Shown: positions 8,276 to 15,249 of the stretch, piece after piece
Layout: each line of letters begins with the position of its first letter
Position numbering within the stretch: the stretch's first letter is position 1
Assembly (NCBI GenBank): GCA_902826515.1
Contig: CADEFD010000039.1
Coordinates: 1-39,621 of the forward strand
Length of the DNA: 39,621 nt
Source: an uncultured Acidobacteriota bacterium
GTDB lineage: Bacteria; Acidobacteriota; Vicinamibacteria; Vicinamibacterales; UBA2999
Direction: 5' to 3'
Translations under genes and position numbers: made by a program
Notes under the pieces: generated by a model
Told to the model about the DNA's origin: nothing
The model's database searches: none
Seen by the model: only the letters and a program-made list of their open reading frames with translations

Positions 8276-8747
8276 GCCCGGCGTGCGCCTGCCACTTCCC
8301 GCCCTGACGTTCGTCGCCCTGGTGTCGTCGGCCTGCGCGGCCCCGGCGCCGCCGCCGCTGCGACCCATTGCGGACGTGAAGCAGCTCATGATCTCGGTGC
8401 TCGAGCCGGCGGCCGACGAGTACTGGGACGGCGTCGGCACGATCATCGACCAGACCGGCACCTTCGACATCCGGCCCGAGACGAACGAAGACTGGGACGC
8501 GCTCGTGAACCACGCCTACGTGATTGCCGAGTCGGGCAACCTGCTCATGATGGGCGGGCGGCCGAAGGATGGCGGCGAGTGGATGCAGATGTCGCGGGCG
8601 CTCGTGGACGTGGGCGAGAAGGCGATCCGCGCCGCCGCGTCGCACAACCCGCAGGCCGTCTTCGACGTCGGCGCCGAGGTCTACGACGTGTGCACCGCCT
8701 GCCACGACAAGTACGTGCAGGGCGCCGCCGCCGGCGCGAAGCCCTGA
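8271..8747 (+). CDS. monoheme c-type cytochrome lipoprotein
   Basis: 158 residues from the first of two tandem ATGs. The N-terminus is a lipoprotein signal with lipobox VSSAC (Cys near residue 22), so the mature protein should be tethered to a membrane outside the cytoplasm. One heme-attachment motif, CTACH (Cys141, Cys144, His145), sits near the C-terminus, as in the four-helix cytochrome c'/c556 group. The helical body (WDALVNHAYVIAESGNLLMM) resembles the neighbouring cytochrome at 8761-9225, so the two are likely paralogs arranged tail to tail. A small electron carrier is the expected role and the redox partner is unknown. The true start may be GTG 8283, which keeps the whole lipoprotein signal. 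Confidence 0.85.
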   Translation: MMPGVRLPLPALTFVALVSSACAAPAPPPLRPIADVKQLMISVLEPAADEYWDGVGTIIDQTGTFDIRPETNEDWDALVNHAYVIAESGNLLMMGGRPKDGGEWMQMSRALVDVGEKAIRAAASHNPQAVFDVGAEVYDVCTACHDKYVQGAAAGAKP

Positions 8748-8760
8748 TCGCGGCCCGTCG

Positions 8761-9225
8761 TCAGCGCCCCGGACGTTTGCCGTAGCCCGGGCGGAAGTGT
8801 TCGTGGCACGTCACGCACGACTGATACAGCTCGTCGTTCAGCGCCTCGAGAGCCGCCACGTCCTTCGCCTTCGCGGCCGCGAACGCCTTCTTCCCGGCCT
8901 CGAGCATCAGCCGCGTATCGGCGTTCCACTGCGGCCGTCCGCGGGCGTGGGCCGGCAGGAGCAGCAGATTCGCCGACTCGGCCAGCATGAGCGTCTGCGC
9001 CTGCAGCGCCGCCCACTCCTCGCCGCTCGCCGGCGTGCGGCTCGTGATGTAGAACACGGCATCGGAGGCCGTGCGGATGACGTGCACCATCAGCTCGCTC
9101 ATGGTGCCCACGGGACGGATGGGCGCGGCGGCGGGTCTGGCGGGCGCGGCGGGCGCCGCCGGCGTCTGGCCCGAGGCCGGGACGCCCGTCAGCAGCGCGG
9201 CGACAACGAACGCGGCGATTCGCAT
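8761..9225 (-). CDS. secreted monoheme c-type cytochrome
   Basis: 154 residues from the ATG at 9225. A signal peptide (MRIAAFVVAALLTGVPASGQ) is followed by an Ala/Pro linker and a helical domain. The motif CVTCH (Cys137, Cys140, His141) lies near the C-terminus, with HFRPGYGKRPGR after it, typical of cytochrome c'/c556-type proteins. The block LQAQTLMLAESANLLLLP matches the convergent cytochrome at 8271-8747, which supports common descent. That neighbour is a lipoprotein, whereas this one should be soluble in the periplasm. It is divergent from the DUF6644 gene at 9251, with 25 nt between start codons and a shared -10-like box. Confidence 0.85.
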   Translation of the reverse strand: MRIAAFVVAALLTGVPASGQTPAAPAAPARPAAAPIRPVGTMSELMVHVIRTASDAVFYITSRTPASGEEWAALQAQTLMLAESANLLLLPAHARGRPQWNADTRLMLEAGKKAFAAAKAKDVAALEALNDELYQSCVTCHEHFRPGYGKRPGR

Positions 9226-9233
9226 CGCCGGAG

Positions 9234-9241
9234 CATATACT
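9234..9241. promoter_or_regulatory. shared bidirectional -10 box between cytochrome c and DUF6644 genes
   Basis: CATATACT contains TATACT (9236-9241) reading right, 9 nt before the ATG at 9251. It also contains TATATG reading left (9239-9234), 8 nt before the ATG at 9225. Neither start has a Shine-Dalgarno or an evident -35. Confidence 0.45.
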
Positions 9242-9250
9242 TTCGGCGCC

Positions 9251-9817
9251 ATGCTGCTCTCGTGGGCCCAGTGGGTCGGCGATCTGCCGACGAGCGTCGC
9301 GCTCCGGGAGTCGCTGTACGTCTGGCCGCTCCTCGAATCGGCGCACGTGCTCACGCTGATGCTCTTCGCGGGTACGGCGGCGATGCTCGACCTGCGGCTG
9401 CTCGGCGTGACCTTCAAGGGGGTGCCCGCCACCCAGTTCACCGAGCGCCTGCTGCCGTGGACACGCGCCGCCTTCGCGCTCATGTCGCTGACCGGCGTGC
9501 TGCTGCTCTACGCCAATCCCGTGCGCTACTACTTCAACCTGTTCTTCCGGTTGAAGCTCCTGCTGCTCGTGCTGGCCGGCCTGAACATCTGGTGGTTCCA
9601 CAGCCGCACCAATCACACGATCGCGCAGTGGGACCTGGCGCCGCGGCCGCCGCGGGCGGCGCGCATGGCGGCGATTCTGTCGCTGGCGGCGTGGACCGGC
9701 GTCATCGTCACCGGGCGCATGGTCGCCTACAACTGGTTCGACTGTGACCTGCAGCCGCAGTCGGCCTTCGTCAACTGGGCCGCCGGCTGCATCGTGCCGC
9801 CGGTGGAGCCGCAGTAG
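9251..9817 (+). CDS. DUF6644-like integral membrane protein
   Basis: 188 residues from the ATG at 9251. Longer in-frame extensions upstream would overlap the divergent cytochrome gene and are unlikely. About four to five membrane segments are visible. The block SLYVWPLLESAHVLTLMLFAG matches the next gene's SVWLFPVIEAAHLLGLSLLGG, so an E-x-A-H motif is conserved inside a membrane helix. Both also share DLRLLG, PW, TGVLL and a YY...F..K pattern. The buried His invites a heme or quinone role, but this is inference because the family is uncharacterised. The next gene starts 2 nt after the stop, so the two form an operon. Confidence 0.8.
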   Translation: MLLSWAQWVGDLPTSVALRESLYVWPLLESAHVLTLMLFAGTAAMLDLRLLGVTFKGVPATQFTERLLPWTRAAFALMSLTGVLLLYANPVRYYFNLFFRLKLLLLVLAGLNIWWFHSRTNHTIAQWDLAPRPPRAARMAAILSLAAWTGVIVTGRMVAYNWFDCDLQPQSAFVNWAAGCIVPPVEPQ

Positions 9818-9819
9818 CC

Positions 9820-10290
9820 ATGGACCTGCTGGCCTTCGCCGAATGGTGCGAGTCGACCGGGCTCGGGCAGATCGTGCGTGAGTCGGTGTGGTTGTTCCCG
9901 GTCATCGAGGCGGCGCACCTGCTCGGGCTCTCGCTGCTCGGCGGCGTCGTGCTCATCGTGGATCTGCGGCTGCTCGGCGCCGGGCTCGTGGGCGCGCCGG
10001 CCGCGCTGCTGGCGCGGCAACTGCGCCCGTGGCTCACGGCGGCGGTCGTGACCATGACCGCCACCGGCGTGCTGCTGTTCCTGTCGGAAGCGGTGAAGTG
10101 TTACTACAGCCAGGCGTTCTGGGTGAAGATCCTCACCTTCCCGATCGCCATCGCCTTCACCTACGCCGTGCGCCAGCGGGTGGCCGAAGCGCCCACGACC
10201 TCGCGCGGCCTGGCCGTGCTCACGGCCACCACGTCGCTCTCGCTCTGGTTCGTCGTGGCCGCCGCCGGCCGCTGGATCGGCTTCTCCTGA
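9820..10290 (+). CDS. DUF6644-like integral membrane protein, paralog of upstream gene
   Basis: 156 residues with four predicted membrane helices, shorter at the C-terminus than its upstream paralog. Shared signatures are E-A-A-H in helix 1, DLRLLGAGL, RPW, TGVLLFLSEAVKCYY and a K before the third helix. It starts 2 nt after the upstream stop, which implies co-translation and probably a hetero-oligomer. The adjacent small cytochromes c on the other side of the promoter suggest membrane electron transfer as a shared theme. That is contextual inference only. Confidence 0.8.
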   Translation: MDLLAFAEWCESTGLGQIVRESVWLFPVIEAAHLLGLSLLGGVVLIVDLRLLGAGLVGAPAALLARQLRPWLTAAVVTMTATGVLLFLSEAVKCYYSQAFWVKILTFPIAIAFTYAVRQRVAEAPTTSRGLAVLTATTSLSLWFVVAAAGRWIGFS

Positions 10291-10309
10291 CGCGGAGCCA
10301 CTCCTGGCG

Positions 10310-11302
10310 CTACGGCACCGTGAAGGTCGCCGAGCCCGCCAGCCAGCTGCCGCACCCGTTGCCCGCCACCAGGGCGATCGTGTACGGACCCGACGGCACG
10401 CTGGCCGAGATGCTCGTGACCGGCGTGGGCAGGAGCACACGCGGCCACGCTTCGAGCGGCACGGACGGGGCGAAAATCGCCACTTCGTAGAACGTCGGCG
10501 GCCCGCCTGGAGGCGGCGCGCCAGGCGTCCAGGTGAGTGTCAGCTGGTTCCCGTTCACCGTTGGCGTCACCTGGTAGTCGGTCTCGTCGATCGGCGTGCA
10601 GGCCGGCACCGACACCGGCAGCACCGCGGAATGTGGACCCAGGCCGAACTGGTTCTCGGCGCGCACGCGCACGTAGTAGTTGCCGGCCGGCACCGCGCTC
10701 GCGGCCAGCACGCCGCCCGGCACCGAGAACGTGCCGATGTTGGCGCTGCCCGGGGTGGTGCCCACCTCGACCCGATAGTTCGACGCGCAGCCGCCCCACG
10801 CGGCGAAGCGCAGGCGCACATCGGTTGGAGCGGTGCCGGTGGTTTCCCGGGTGACGAGGCCGGCGCCGGGAGCCGCGGTGCAGCCCCCCGGCACGACCAC
10901 CGCCGTCCAGTCGCTGGCGGCGATGTTCGGCGCGGCCACCACGCCGAGGATCACGGCGACGTAGTAGGTGCCTGGCGGGACGCCGAAGAACGTCCAGCCG
11001 TACGTGTTGTTCAGCTCGTTGGGGTCGGGGATGAAGGGCGGGAAATACGGGACGCGGGCCAGGATGGCGCCGTTCGGTGACGCCGCCGCGAACAGCGTGA
11101 CCCCGCCCGCGCTGGTCATCTGGCTGAGAGTGTTCTGGCCGGTATAGACCCGGATGTCGGCGATGTTGGGGTAGGTCTGGACGGCCAGCGGCGTGAACGC
11201 CGTGCCAATCTGGGCGCCGGCCTCGGCGGCCGTCAGCACGCACGCAATGAGGGCGGCAGCGGCCAGCCCGGCGGACGACGAGCGACGCATCCAGTGGCGC
11301 AT
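10310..11302 (-). CDS. secreted fibronectin type III domain protein
   Basis: 330 residues. The ATG at 11302 was chosen because GGAG lies 6 nt upstream of it, whereas the ATG at 11314 would overlap that GGAG. A signal peptide (SSAGLAAAALIACVLTAAEAGA) is followed by an N-terminal region of unknown fold (residues 35-140). Two Fn3-like beta sandwiches follow, one around YRVEVGTTPGS...AGNYYVRVRAENQFGLG and one around LTLTWTPGAPPPGG...YEVAIFAP. Several Cys (GGCTA, GGCASN, PACTP, NGCGS) could form disulfides after export. Fn3 domains usually bind proteins or glycans and no catalytic domain is visible. It lies 73 nt downstream of the DUF6152 gene on the same strand, with a small hairpin (11316-11336) between. 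Confidence 0.8.
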   Translation of the reverse strand: MRHWMRRSSSAGLAAAALIACVLTAAEAGAQIGTAFTPLAVQTYPNIADIRVYTGQNTLSQMTSAGGVTLFAAASPNGAILARVPYFPPFIPDPNELNNTYGWTFFGVPPGTYYVAVILGVVAAPNIAASDWTAVVVPGGCTAAPGAGLVTRETTGTAPTDVRLRFAAWGGCASNYRVEVGTTPGSANIGTFSVPGGVLAASAVPAGNYYVRVRAENQFGLGPHSAVLPVSVPACTPIDETDYQVTPTVNGNQLTLTWTPGAPPPGGPPTFYEVAIFAPSVPLEAWPRVLLPTPVTSISASVPSGPYTIALVAGNGCGSWLAGSATFTVP

Positions 11303-11375
11303 TGATGTCTCCATACCGGGACTAGCGCAATCCCGGGGTGGAGTTCGTCACCGGACGCGTTCTTCGCGCGGCCGT

Positions 11376-11825
11376 TCAGCGCCCGCCCGGCGGCGGCTTC
11401 TTCGTGCCCTCGGTCGGGTCGCGGCCATCGCGCGGCGCGCCGGTGCCCGACGAGCCCATGAACATCTTGCGGCCGTCGGTGAACGTCACGTCGCGGCCGT
11501 TGGCGCGCTTGAGCGAGTGGTCCTTCGTCTGGTAGCCGTCCACGATGAGCTCGGTGCCCACGGTGAGCGAGTCGCGCGTCAGGCCGCGGCGCAGCAGCGT
11601 GTTGGGCGTGCCGCCTTCGACCATCCACACTTCCGGTTTGCCGTCCTTCATCACCTCGATGTGGATCCAGGCGTGCGGATTCACCCACTCGAGCTTCACC
11701 ACCTTGCCCTGCAGGCGGATGGGCGCGTTCGGATCGAATTCGGCGCCGAACGCGTGGTGGCCGCGGATGGCGACCGACGACGCGAACACGAGCGCGGACG
11801 CGAGAACGAAGAGTGTCGTGCGCAT
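11376..11825 (-). CDS. DUF6152 family secreted protein
   Basis: 149 residues. A signal peptide (TTLFVLASALVFASSVAI) is followed by the typical DUF6152 block: HHAFGAEFDPN, IRLQGKVVKLEWVNPHAWIHI and GTPNTLLRRGL. A small beta-barrel (OB-like) fold is likely and the function is unknown. AGGAG lies 8 nt upstream of the ATG. It is the third gene of a minus-strand cluster, 17 nt after the upstream paralog. In acidobacterial genomes this family commonly sits beside the two secreted 'PDGKPDLxGxW' proteins found here, so they probably work together at the cell envelope. Confidence 0.85.
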   Translation of the reverse strand: MRTTLFVLASALVFASSVAIRGHHAFGAEFDPNAPIRLQGKVVKLEWVNPHAWIHIEVMKDGKPEVWMVEGGTPNTLLRRGLTRDSLTVGTELIVDGYQTKDHSLKRANGRDVTFTDGRKMFMGSSGTGAPRDGRDPTEGTKKPPPGGR

Positions 11826-11842
11826 GGTGAGAACTCCTGTGA

Positions 11843-12937
11843 CTACTGCCGGGGCGGGGGCGGCGACTTCTTCGCCGCCTCACGCGCCTTTTCCTGCGAC
11901 CGTTCGCCGCTCAGCACGTTCGTGAGGGCGTAGTTGGCTTCGTGGCACGCGTATTCGTAGATGAGCTCATCGAGCTTCTCGAACGGCACTTCACCGCTCC
12001 ACGGCCGCGTGAAGGTGGCCGGATCGTCGATGGTGAACCTGTAGAGCAGCGTATCGGCATCCACGCGCGAGATCCGCTCGATCACCTTCAGCGTGTCGGA
12101 GGCGCCGCGGAAGAGCTGCTGCGGGTGGAAGTTGGTGGTCTCGATGACGAGCGTGTCGCCTTCCCACCAGCCGATCGAATCCCCCCACCACGGGCGCACC
12201 GACGCCGGCGGGTGGGTGTGCTGCTTGCCGATGCGGATGATGCGGGCATCGTGCACCATCTCGGTCATCACCATCACGTGATCGGGCGTCTGCACGATCG
12301 TGTAGTTGTTGTTGTAGAAGTAGTTCGGCAGCATCGGCGGCCCGGCGTTGCTGCCGAAGGACGCGATGCAGCGTTCGGCCAGCGGCCGGTTCTCGGGGTT
12401 GTCGTACTCGCCGAACTGCTGGTTGCGCTTCGCGCGCTCCGCCTGGCGGGCGCGGGCGGCGTCGGTCAGCGCCGGCACGCGGCCATCGGGCGGGTCCACG
12501 ATGAGCGACGTGCGGTACTCGCCGTTCACGACCGCCACCCGTTCGCCGGCATCGATCCAGAAGTTGTTGTAGCCGCCGACGTTCCCGGCCGCGCCGGTCG
12601 AGCCGTCGCCGCCGGCCGGCGGCGCTTCGCGGTTCGGATCGCTCGGCTTCGACAGCGCCTCGATGCGGTCCTGCACGCCCTTTTCGATCCGGGCGACGAG
12701 GGCCGGCGAGAGCACGGGCGGTTGACCGGCCGGACGTTCGAGCGGCGTCACCGTGGCATTCGACCAGTTGCCCTGCAGATCGGGCTTGCCGTCGGGTGTG
12801 CGCGGCCCCGCCTTCGCGGCGGCTGGCGCCGCCGCTACGGCGCGGCCGGCGGGCGCCTGTGCCGCGAGCGGCGCAATCGCCGCCCCGGCGCCGACGAGCA
12901 CGAGACACGAACCGAGCGCGAGCAGGTGGCGTGGCAT
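11843..12937 (-). CDS. secreted PDGKPDLxGxW-type protein (paralog 2)
   Basis: 364 residues from the ATG at 12937, which has GAGG 6 nt upstream; the ATG at 12943 is too close to that site. A signal peptide ends near AAQA (residue 28). The family hallmark TPDGKPDLQGNW lies at residues 48-59. The second conserved block, WWEGDTLVIETTNF, lies around residues 257-270 and a single-Cys ERCIASF at 188-194. The same two blocks occur in the upstream gene (GGKPDLNGVW and RWDGDTFVVETTGF). No characterised enzyme family is recognised. The charged tail (KAREAAKKSPPPPRQ) is probably disordered. It is translationally linked to the upstream paralog. Confidence 0.82.
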   Translation of the reverse strand: MPRHLLALGSCLVLVGAGAAIAPLAAQAPAGRAVAAAPAAAKAGPRTPDGKPDLQGNWSNATVTPLERPAGQPPVLSPALVARIEKGVQDRIEALSKPSDPNREAPPAGGDGSTGAAGNVGGYNNFWIDAGERVAVVNGEYRTSLIVDPPDGRVPALTDAARARQAERAKRNQQFGEYDNPENRPLAERCIASFGSNAGPPMLPNYFYNNNYTIVQTPDHVMVMTEMVHDARIIRIGKQHTHPPASVRPWWGDSIGWWEGDTLVIETTNFHPQQLFRGASDTLKVIERISRVDADTLLYRFTIDDPATFTRPWSGEVPFEKLDELIYEYACHEANYALTNVLSGERSQEKAREAAKKSPPPPRQ

Positions 12938-12945
12938 GTCCATCC

Positions 12946-13839
12946 TCACGGCAGGGGAGTCTTGCGCAGGTGGCCGTACATCAACTCTTCGACGAACGGC
13001 ACACATTTGAACTGGCCGAGCCGGGCGTCGGCGTTGATGTGGCGGTAGAGCGGCATCGTCATCGTCCACGGCCGCGCGTAGGTCTTCGCGTCTTCGAGCG
13101 TGGCGTCGTAGCGGATGTGATCGCGGTCGAGCATCGTGTAGCGTTCGGTCACCTTCAGCACTTCGCTGTGATGGTTGCCGGCGCGATCGAGCCACGTGCT
13201 GTCGTTGAAGCCGGTCGTCTCGACGACGAACGTGTCGCCGTCCCACCGGCCCACCGACTGGCCCATCCACGAATCGGTCTGCGGCGGCCCCGGATCCTGC
13301 AGGTAGACGTTGCGCACGGCGCCGGCGAATTCGTAGGCGATGAAGAACGCCGACTGGCTCTGGAAGATCTGGAACGGGAAGGGCAGGTAGGTCGCGCGCG
13401 GTACGCCCGGCAGGTAACACTTGATCTCGGGGTCGCGCTGGAGCCAGTTGGCCTGGTTCTCCTCTTTCTTCTTCCGCGCTTCGGGCAGATACGGAATCTC
13501 GCCGCCCTCGACCACGCCGACGCCGGCCGGCACGGCGCCCACGGCGCCGAAGGCGATGACGTCCTTCGCCGGCACCGGCACGACCGGGCCGGGACGCATC
13601 GCCAGGGCCGGACGCGCCGCGTGCGGCTCGAGATCCCAGTTGGCCGTGTTGAGCGCCTGCCACACGCCGTTCAGATCAGGCTTGCCGCCGGCCGCGCGCG
13701 GAATGCCGGGGCGTGCCGCGGCGGCCGCCTGCCGCGGGGCCTGCTCGCCGGCCAGCGGCAGCGCCGTCACGGCCAGCAGCGCGCCGGTCGCCGCCGAGGC
13801 GATCCCCACCGCCCAGAGCTTCAAACGTGCACGGGTCAC
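12946..13839 (-). CDS. secreted PDGKPDLxGxW-type protein (paralog 1)
   Basis: 297 residues from a GTG with a strong GGAGG 4 nt upstream; no in-frame ATG fits that site. A signal peptide (LWAVGIASAATGALLAVTALPLAGE) is followed by GGKPDLNGVWQ (residues 51-61) and RWDGDTFVVETTGFND (198-213). Between them are DPEIKCYLPGVPRATYLPFPFQI and an aromatic patch. It is the first gene of a cluster with a second paralog and DUF6152. The repeated WDGDT(L/F)VVET block appears to be a beta hairpin used for binding. The function is unknown. Confidence 0.82.
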   Translation of the reverse strand: MTRARLKLWAVGIASAATGALLAVTALPLAGEQAPRQAAAAARPGIPRAAGGKPDLNGVWQALNTANWDLEPHAARPALAMRPGPVVPVPAKDVIAFGAVGAVPAGVGVVEGGEIPYLPEARKKKEENQANWLQRDPEIKCYLPGVPRATYLPFPFQIFQSQSAFFIAYEFAGAVRNVYLQDPGPPQTDSWMGQSVGRWDGDTFVVETTGFNDSTWLDRAGNHHSEVLKVTERYTMLDRDHIRYDATLEDAKTYARPWTMTMPLYRHINADARLGQFKCVPFVEELMYGHLRKTPLP

Positions 13840-13857
13840 GCGGCCTCCAAGGGCGCG

Positions 13858-13886
13858 ATGCTCGCATCCGCCCCGGCCCATGTCAA
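13858..13886 (-). promoter_or_regulatory. promoter of the secreted-protein cluster
   Basis: A perfect TTGACA (13886-13881, minus strand), a 17-nt spacer and a weak -10, GAGCAT (13863-13858), precede GGAGG and the GTG at 13839. On the opposite strand TAGAAT (13899-13904) is a candidate -10 for the divergent hydrolase gene. Confidence 0.5.
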
Positions 13887-13947
13887 GAAGAGCCGGAGTA
13901 GAATCCAGCCCGCGCCAGCCACCCCCGTGGCGCGAAGGGAGCCAGGC

Positions 13948-15246
13948 GTGACCTCTGTGTTCGCCCGCCGCGCGGTGGTGTCTGTTGCCGTGTTCGCACT
14001 TGGTGTTCTGGCCGCGCCCTCGCGCGCCGTGCTGGTGGCCCGCCCGGGCCGCGACCTGGCCCCGGCGCCGCCGGCCTCGGTGGGCGTCTCCGCCGAACGC
14101 CTGAAGCGCCTCGACGCCGGCATGAAGGGCCTCGTCGATGACGGCCGCCTGGCCGGTGTGGTCACGCTCATGGCCCGCAAGGGGAAGGTGGTGCACCTCA
14201 CGGCCCACGGCCGGCAGGACAAGCGCGAGCCGGCCCCGATGACGACCGACGCCCTCTTCCGCATCTACTCGATGACCAAGCCGGTGACCGGCGTGGCGAT
14301 GATGATGCTCTACGAAGAAGGGAAGTGGCGGCTCGACGATCCGGTGTCGCGCTACATCCCCGAGTTCGCGAAGCTGGTCGTCTACACGGGCGAGAACCCC
14401 GACGGCACGCCGAAGACCGAACCGGCGCGCCGCTCGATGACGATGCGCGAGCTGATGACACACACCGCGGGCCTCGGCTACGGCCTCGTGGGCGCGCATC
14501 CCGTGGACAAGCTCTTCCTCAAGGCGAACGTGCTCGACAGCAGCGAGCCGCTGGCGGCGATGATCGGCAAGATGGCCGGCCTGCCGCTGCTCGCGCAGCC
14601 CGGCACACGCTGGAGCTACAGCGCCGCGGTGGACGTGCAGGGATATCTCGTCGAGAAGTTCTCCGGCATGTCGTTCGCGCAGTTCCTCGAGACCCGCCTC
14701 TTCGCGCCGCTCGGCATGAAAGACACCGCGTTCCACGTGCCGGCCGCGAAACTGCCGCGCCTCGCGCGCATGCACCGCGAAGACGACAGCGGCACGCTCG
14801 TCGCGAGCGATCGCGAAGGCGATCCGACGATCGTGCCGAAGGCGGCGTTCGGCGGCCACGGGCTGTTCTCGACCGCGAGCGACTACGCACGTTTCGCGCA
14901 GATGCTGCTCGACGGCGGCGAGCTGAACGGCGTGCGCGTGCTCGCGCCGCGCACGGTCGAGATGATCCGCACGAATCACGTGCTGGCCGAACCGCTCAAG
15001 ACCATGCGGCAGGGCCAGGGCTGGGGACTCGGGCCGCAGGTGATTCTCGACGCGGCCGCGTCCGGCGAGCCCTATTCCGACGGCTCGTTTCACTGGTGGG
15101 GCATCGGCGGCACGTGGTTCTGGGTGGATCCGGCGAAGGAGCTCGTGTTCGTCGGGATGATTCAGTACCAGGGCCGCGGACTCGGCGCCGCGACCCAGAT
15201 TCACGGCTACGCGCGCAACCTGGCCTATCAGGCCGTGCTGGAGTAG
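13948..15246 (+). CDS. secreted serine hydrolase, class C beta-lactamase/EstB-like
   Basis: 432 residues from a GTG with AAGGGAG upstream. A signal peptide (VSVAVFALGVLAAPSRA) is followed by a beta-lactamase-fold domain. The catalytic SxxK is SMTK (Ser108, Lys111) inside FRIYSMTKPVTG. The second motif is Y-S-A (Tyr224). The third-motif region is FHWWGIGGTWFWVDP, the WGG-type variant of EstB-like esterases rather than the KTG of true beta-lactamases. Relatives hydrolyse esters, amides or D-amino acid bonds, and the substrate here is unknown. It contrasts with the LACTB-like protein at 3341, which has lost these residues. The PQQ dehydrogenase gene starts 3 nt after its stop, so the two are co-transcribed. 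Confidence 0.9.
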   Translation: MTSVFARRAVVSVAVFALGVLAAPSRAVLVARPGRDLAPAPPASVGVSAERLKRLDAGMKGLVDDGRLAGVVTLMARKGKVVHLTAHGRQDKREPAPMTTDALFRIYSMTKPVTGVAMMMLYEEGKWRLDDPVSRYIPEFAKLVVYTGENPDGTPKTEPARRSMTMRELMTHTAGLGYGLVGAHPVDKLFLKANVLDSSEPLAAMIGKMAGLPLLAQPGTRWSYSAAVDVQGYLVEKFSGMSFAQFLETRLFAPLGMKDTAFHVPAAKLPRLARMHREDDSGTLVASDREGDPTIVPKAAFGGHGLFSTASDYARFAQMLLDGGELNGVRVLAPRTVEMIRTNHVLAEPLKTMRQGQGWGLGPQVILDAAASGEPYSDGSFHWWGIGGTWFWVDPAKELVFVGMIQYQGRGLGAATQIHGYARNLAYQAVLE

Positions 15247-15249
15247 ACG

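Noticed and set aside
9071..9250. In-frame N-terminal extension of the DUF6644 protein
   Set aside because: It would overlap the divergent cytochrome gene start and adds a Gly/Ala run. The ATG at 9251 with an upstream TATACT fits better.
12796..13947. In-frame upstream extension of the serine hydrolase gene at 13948
   Set aside because: It lies antisense to the secreted paralogs and has no protein-like composition. The GTG has a strong Shine-Dalgarno and starts a signal peptide.
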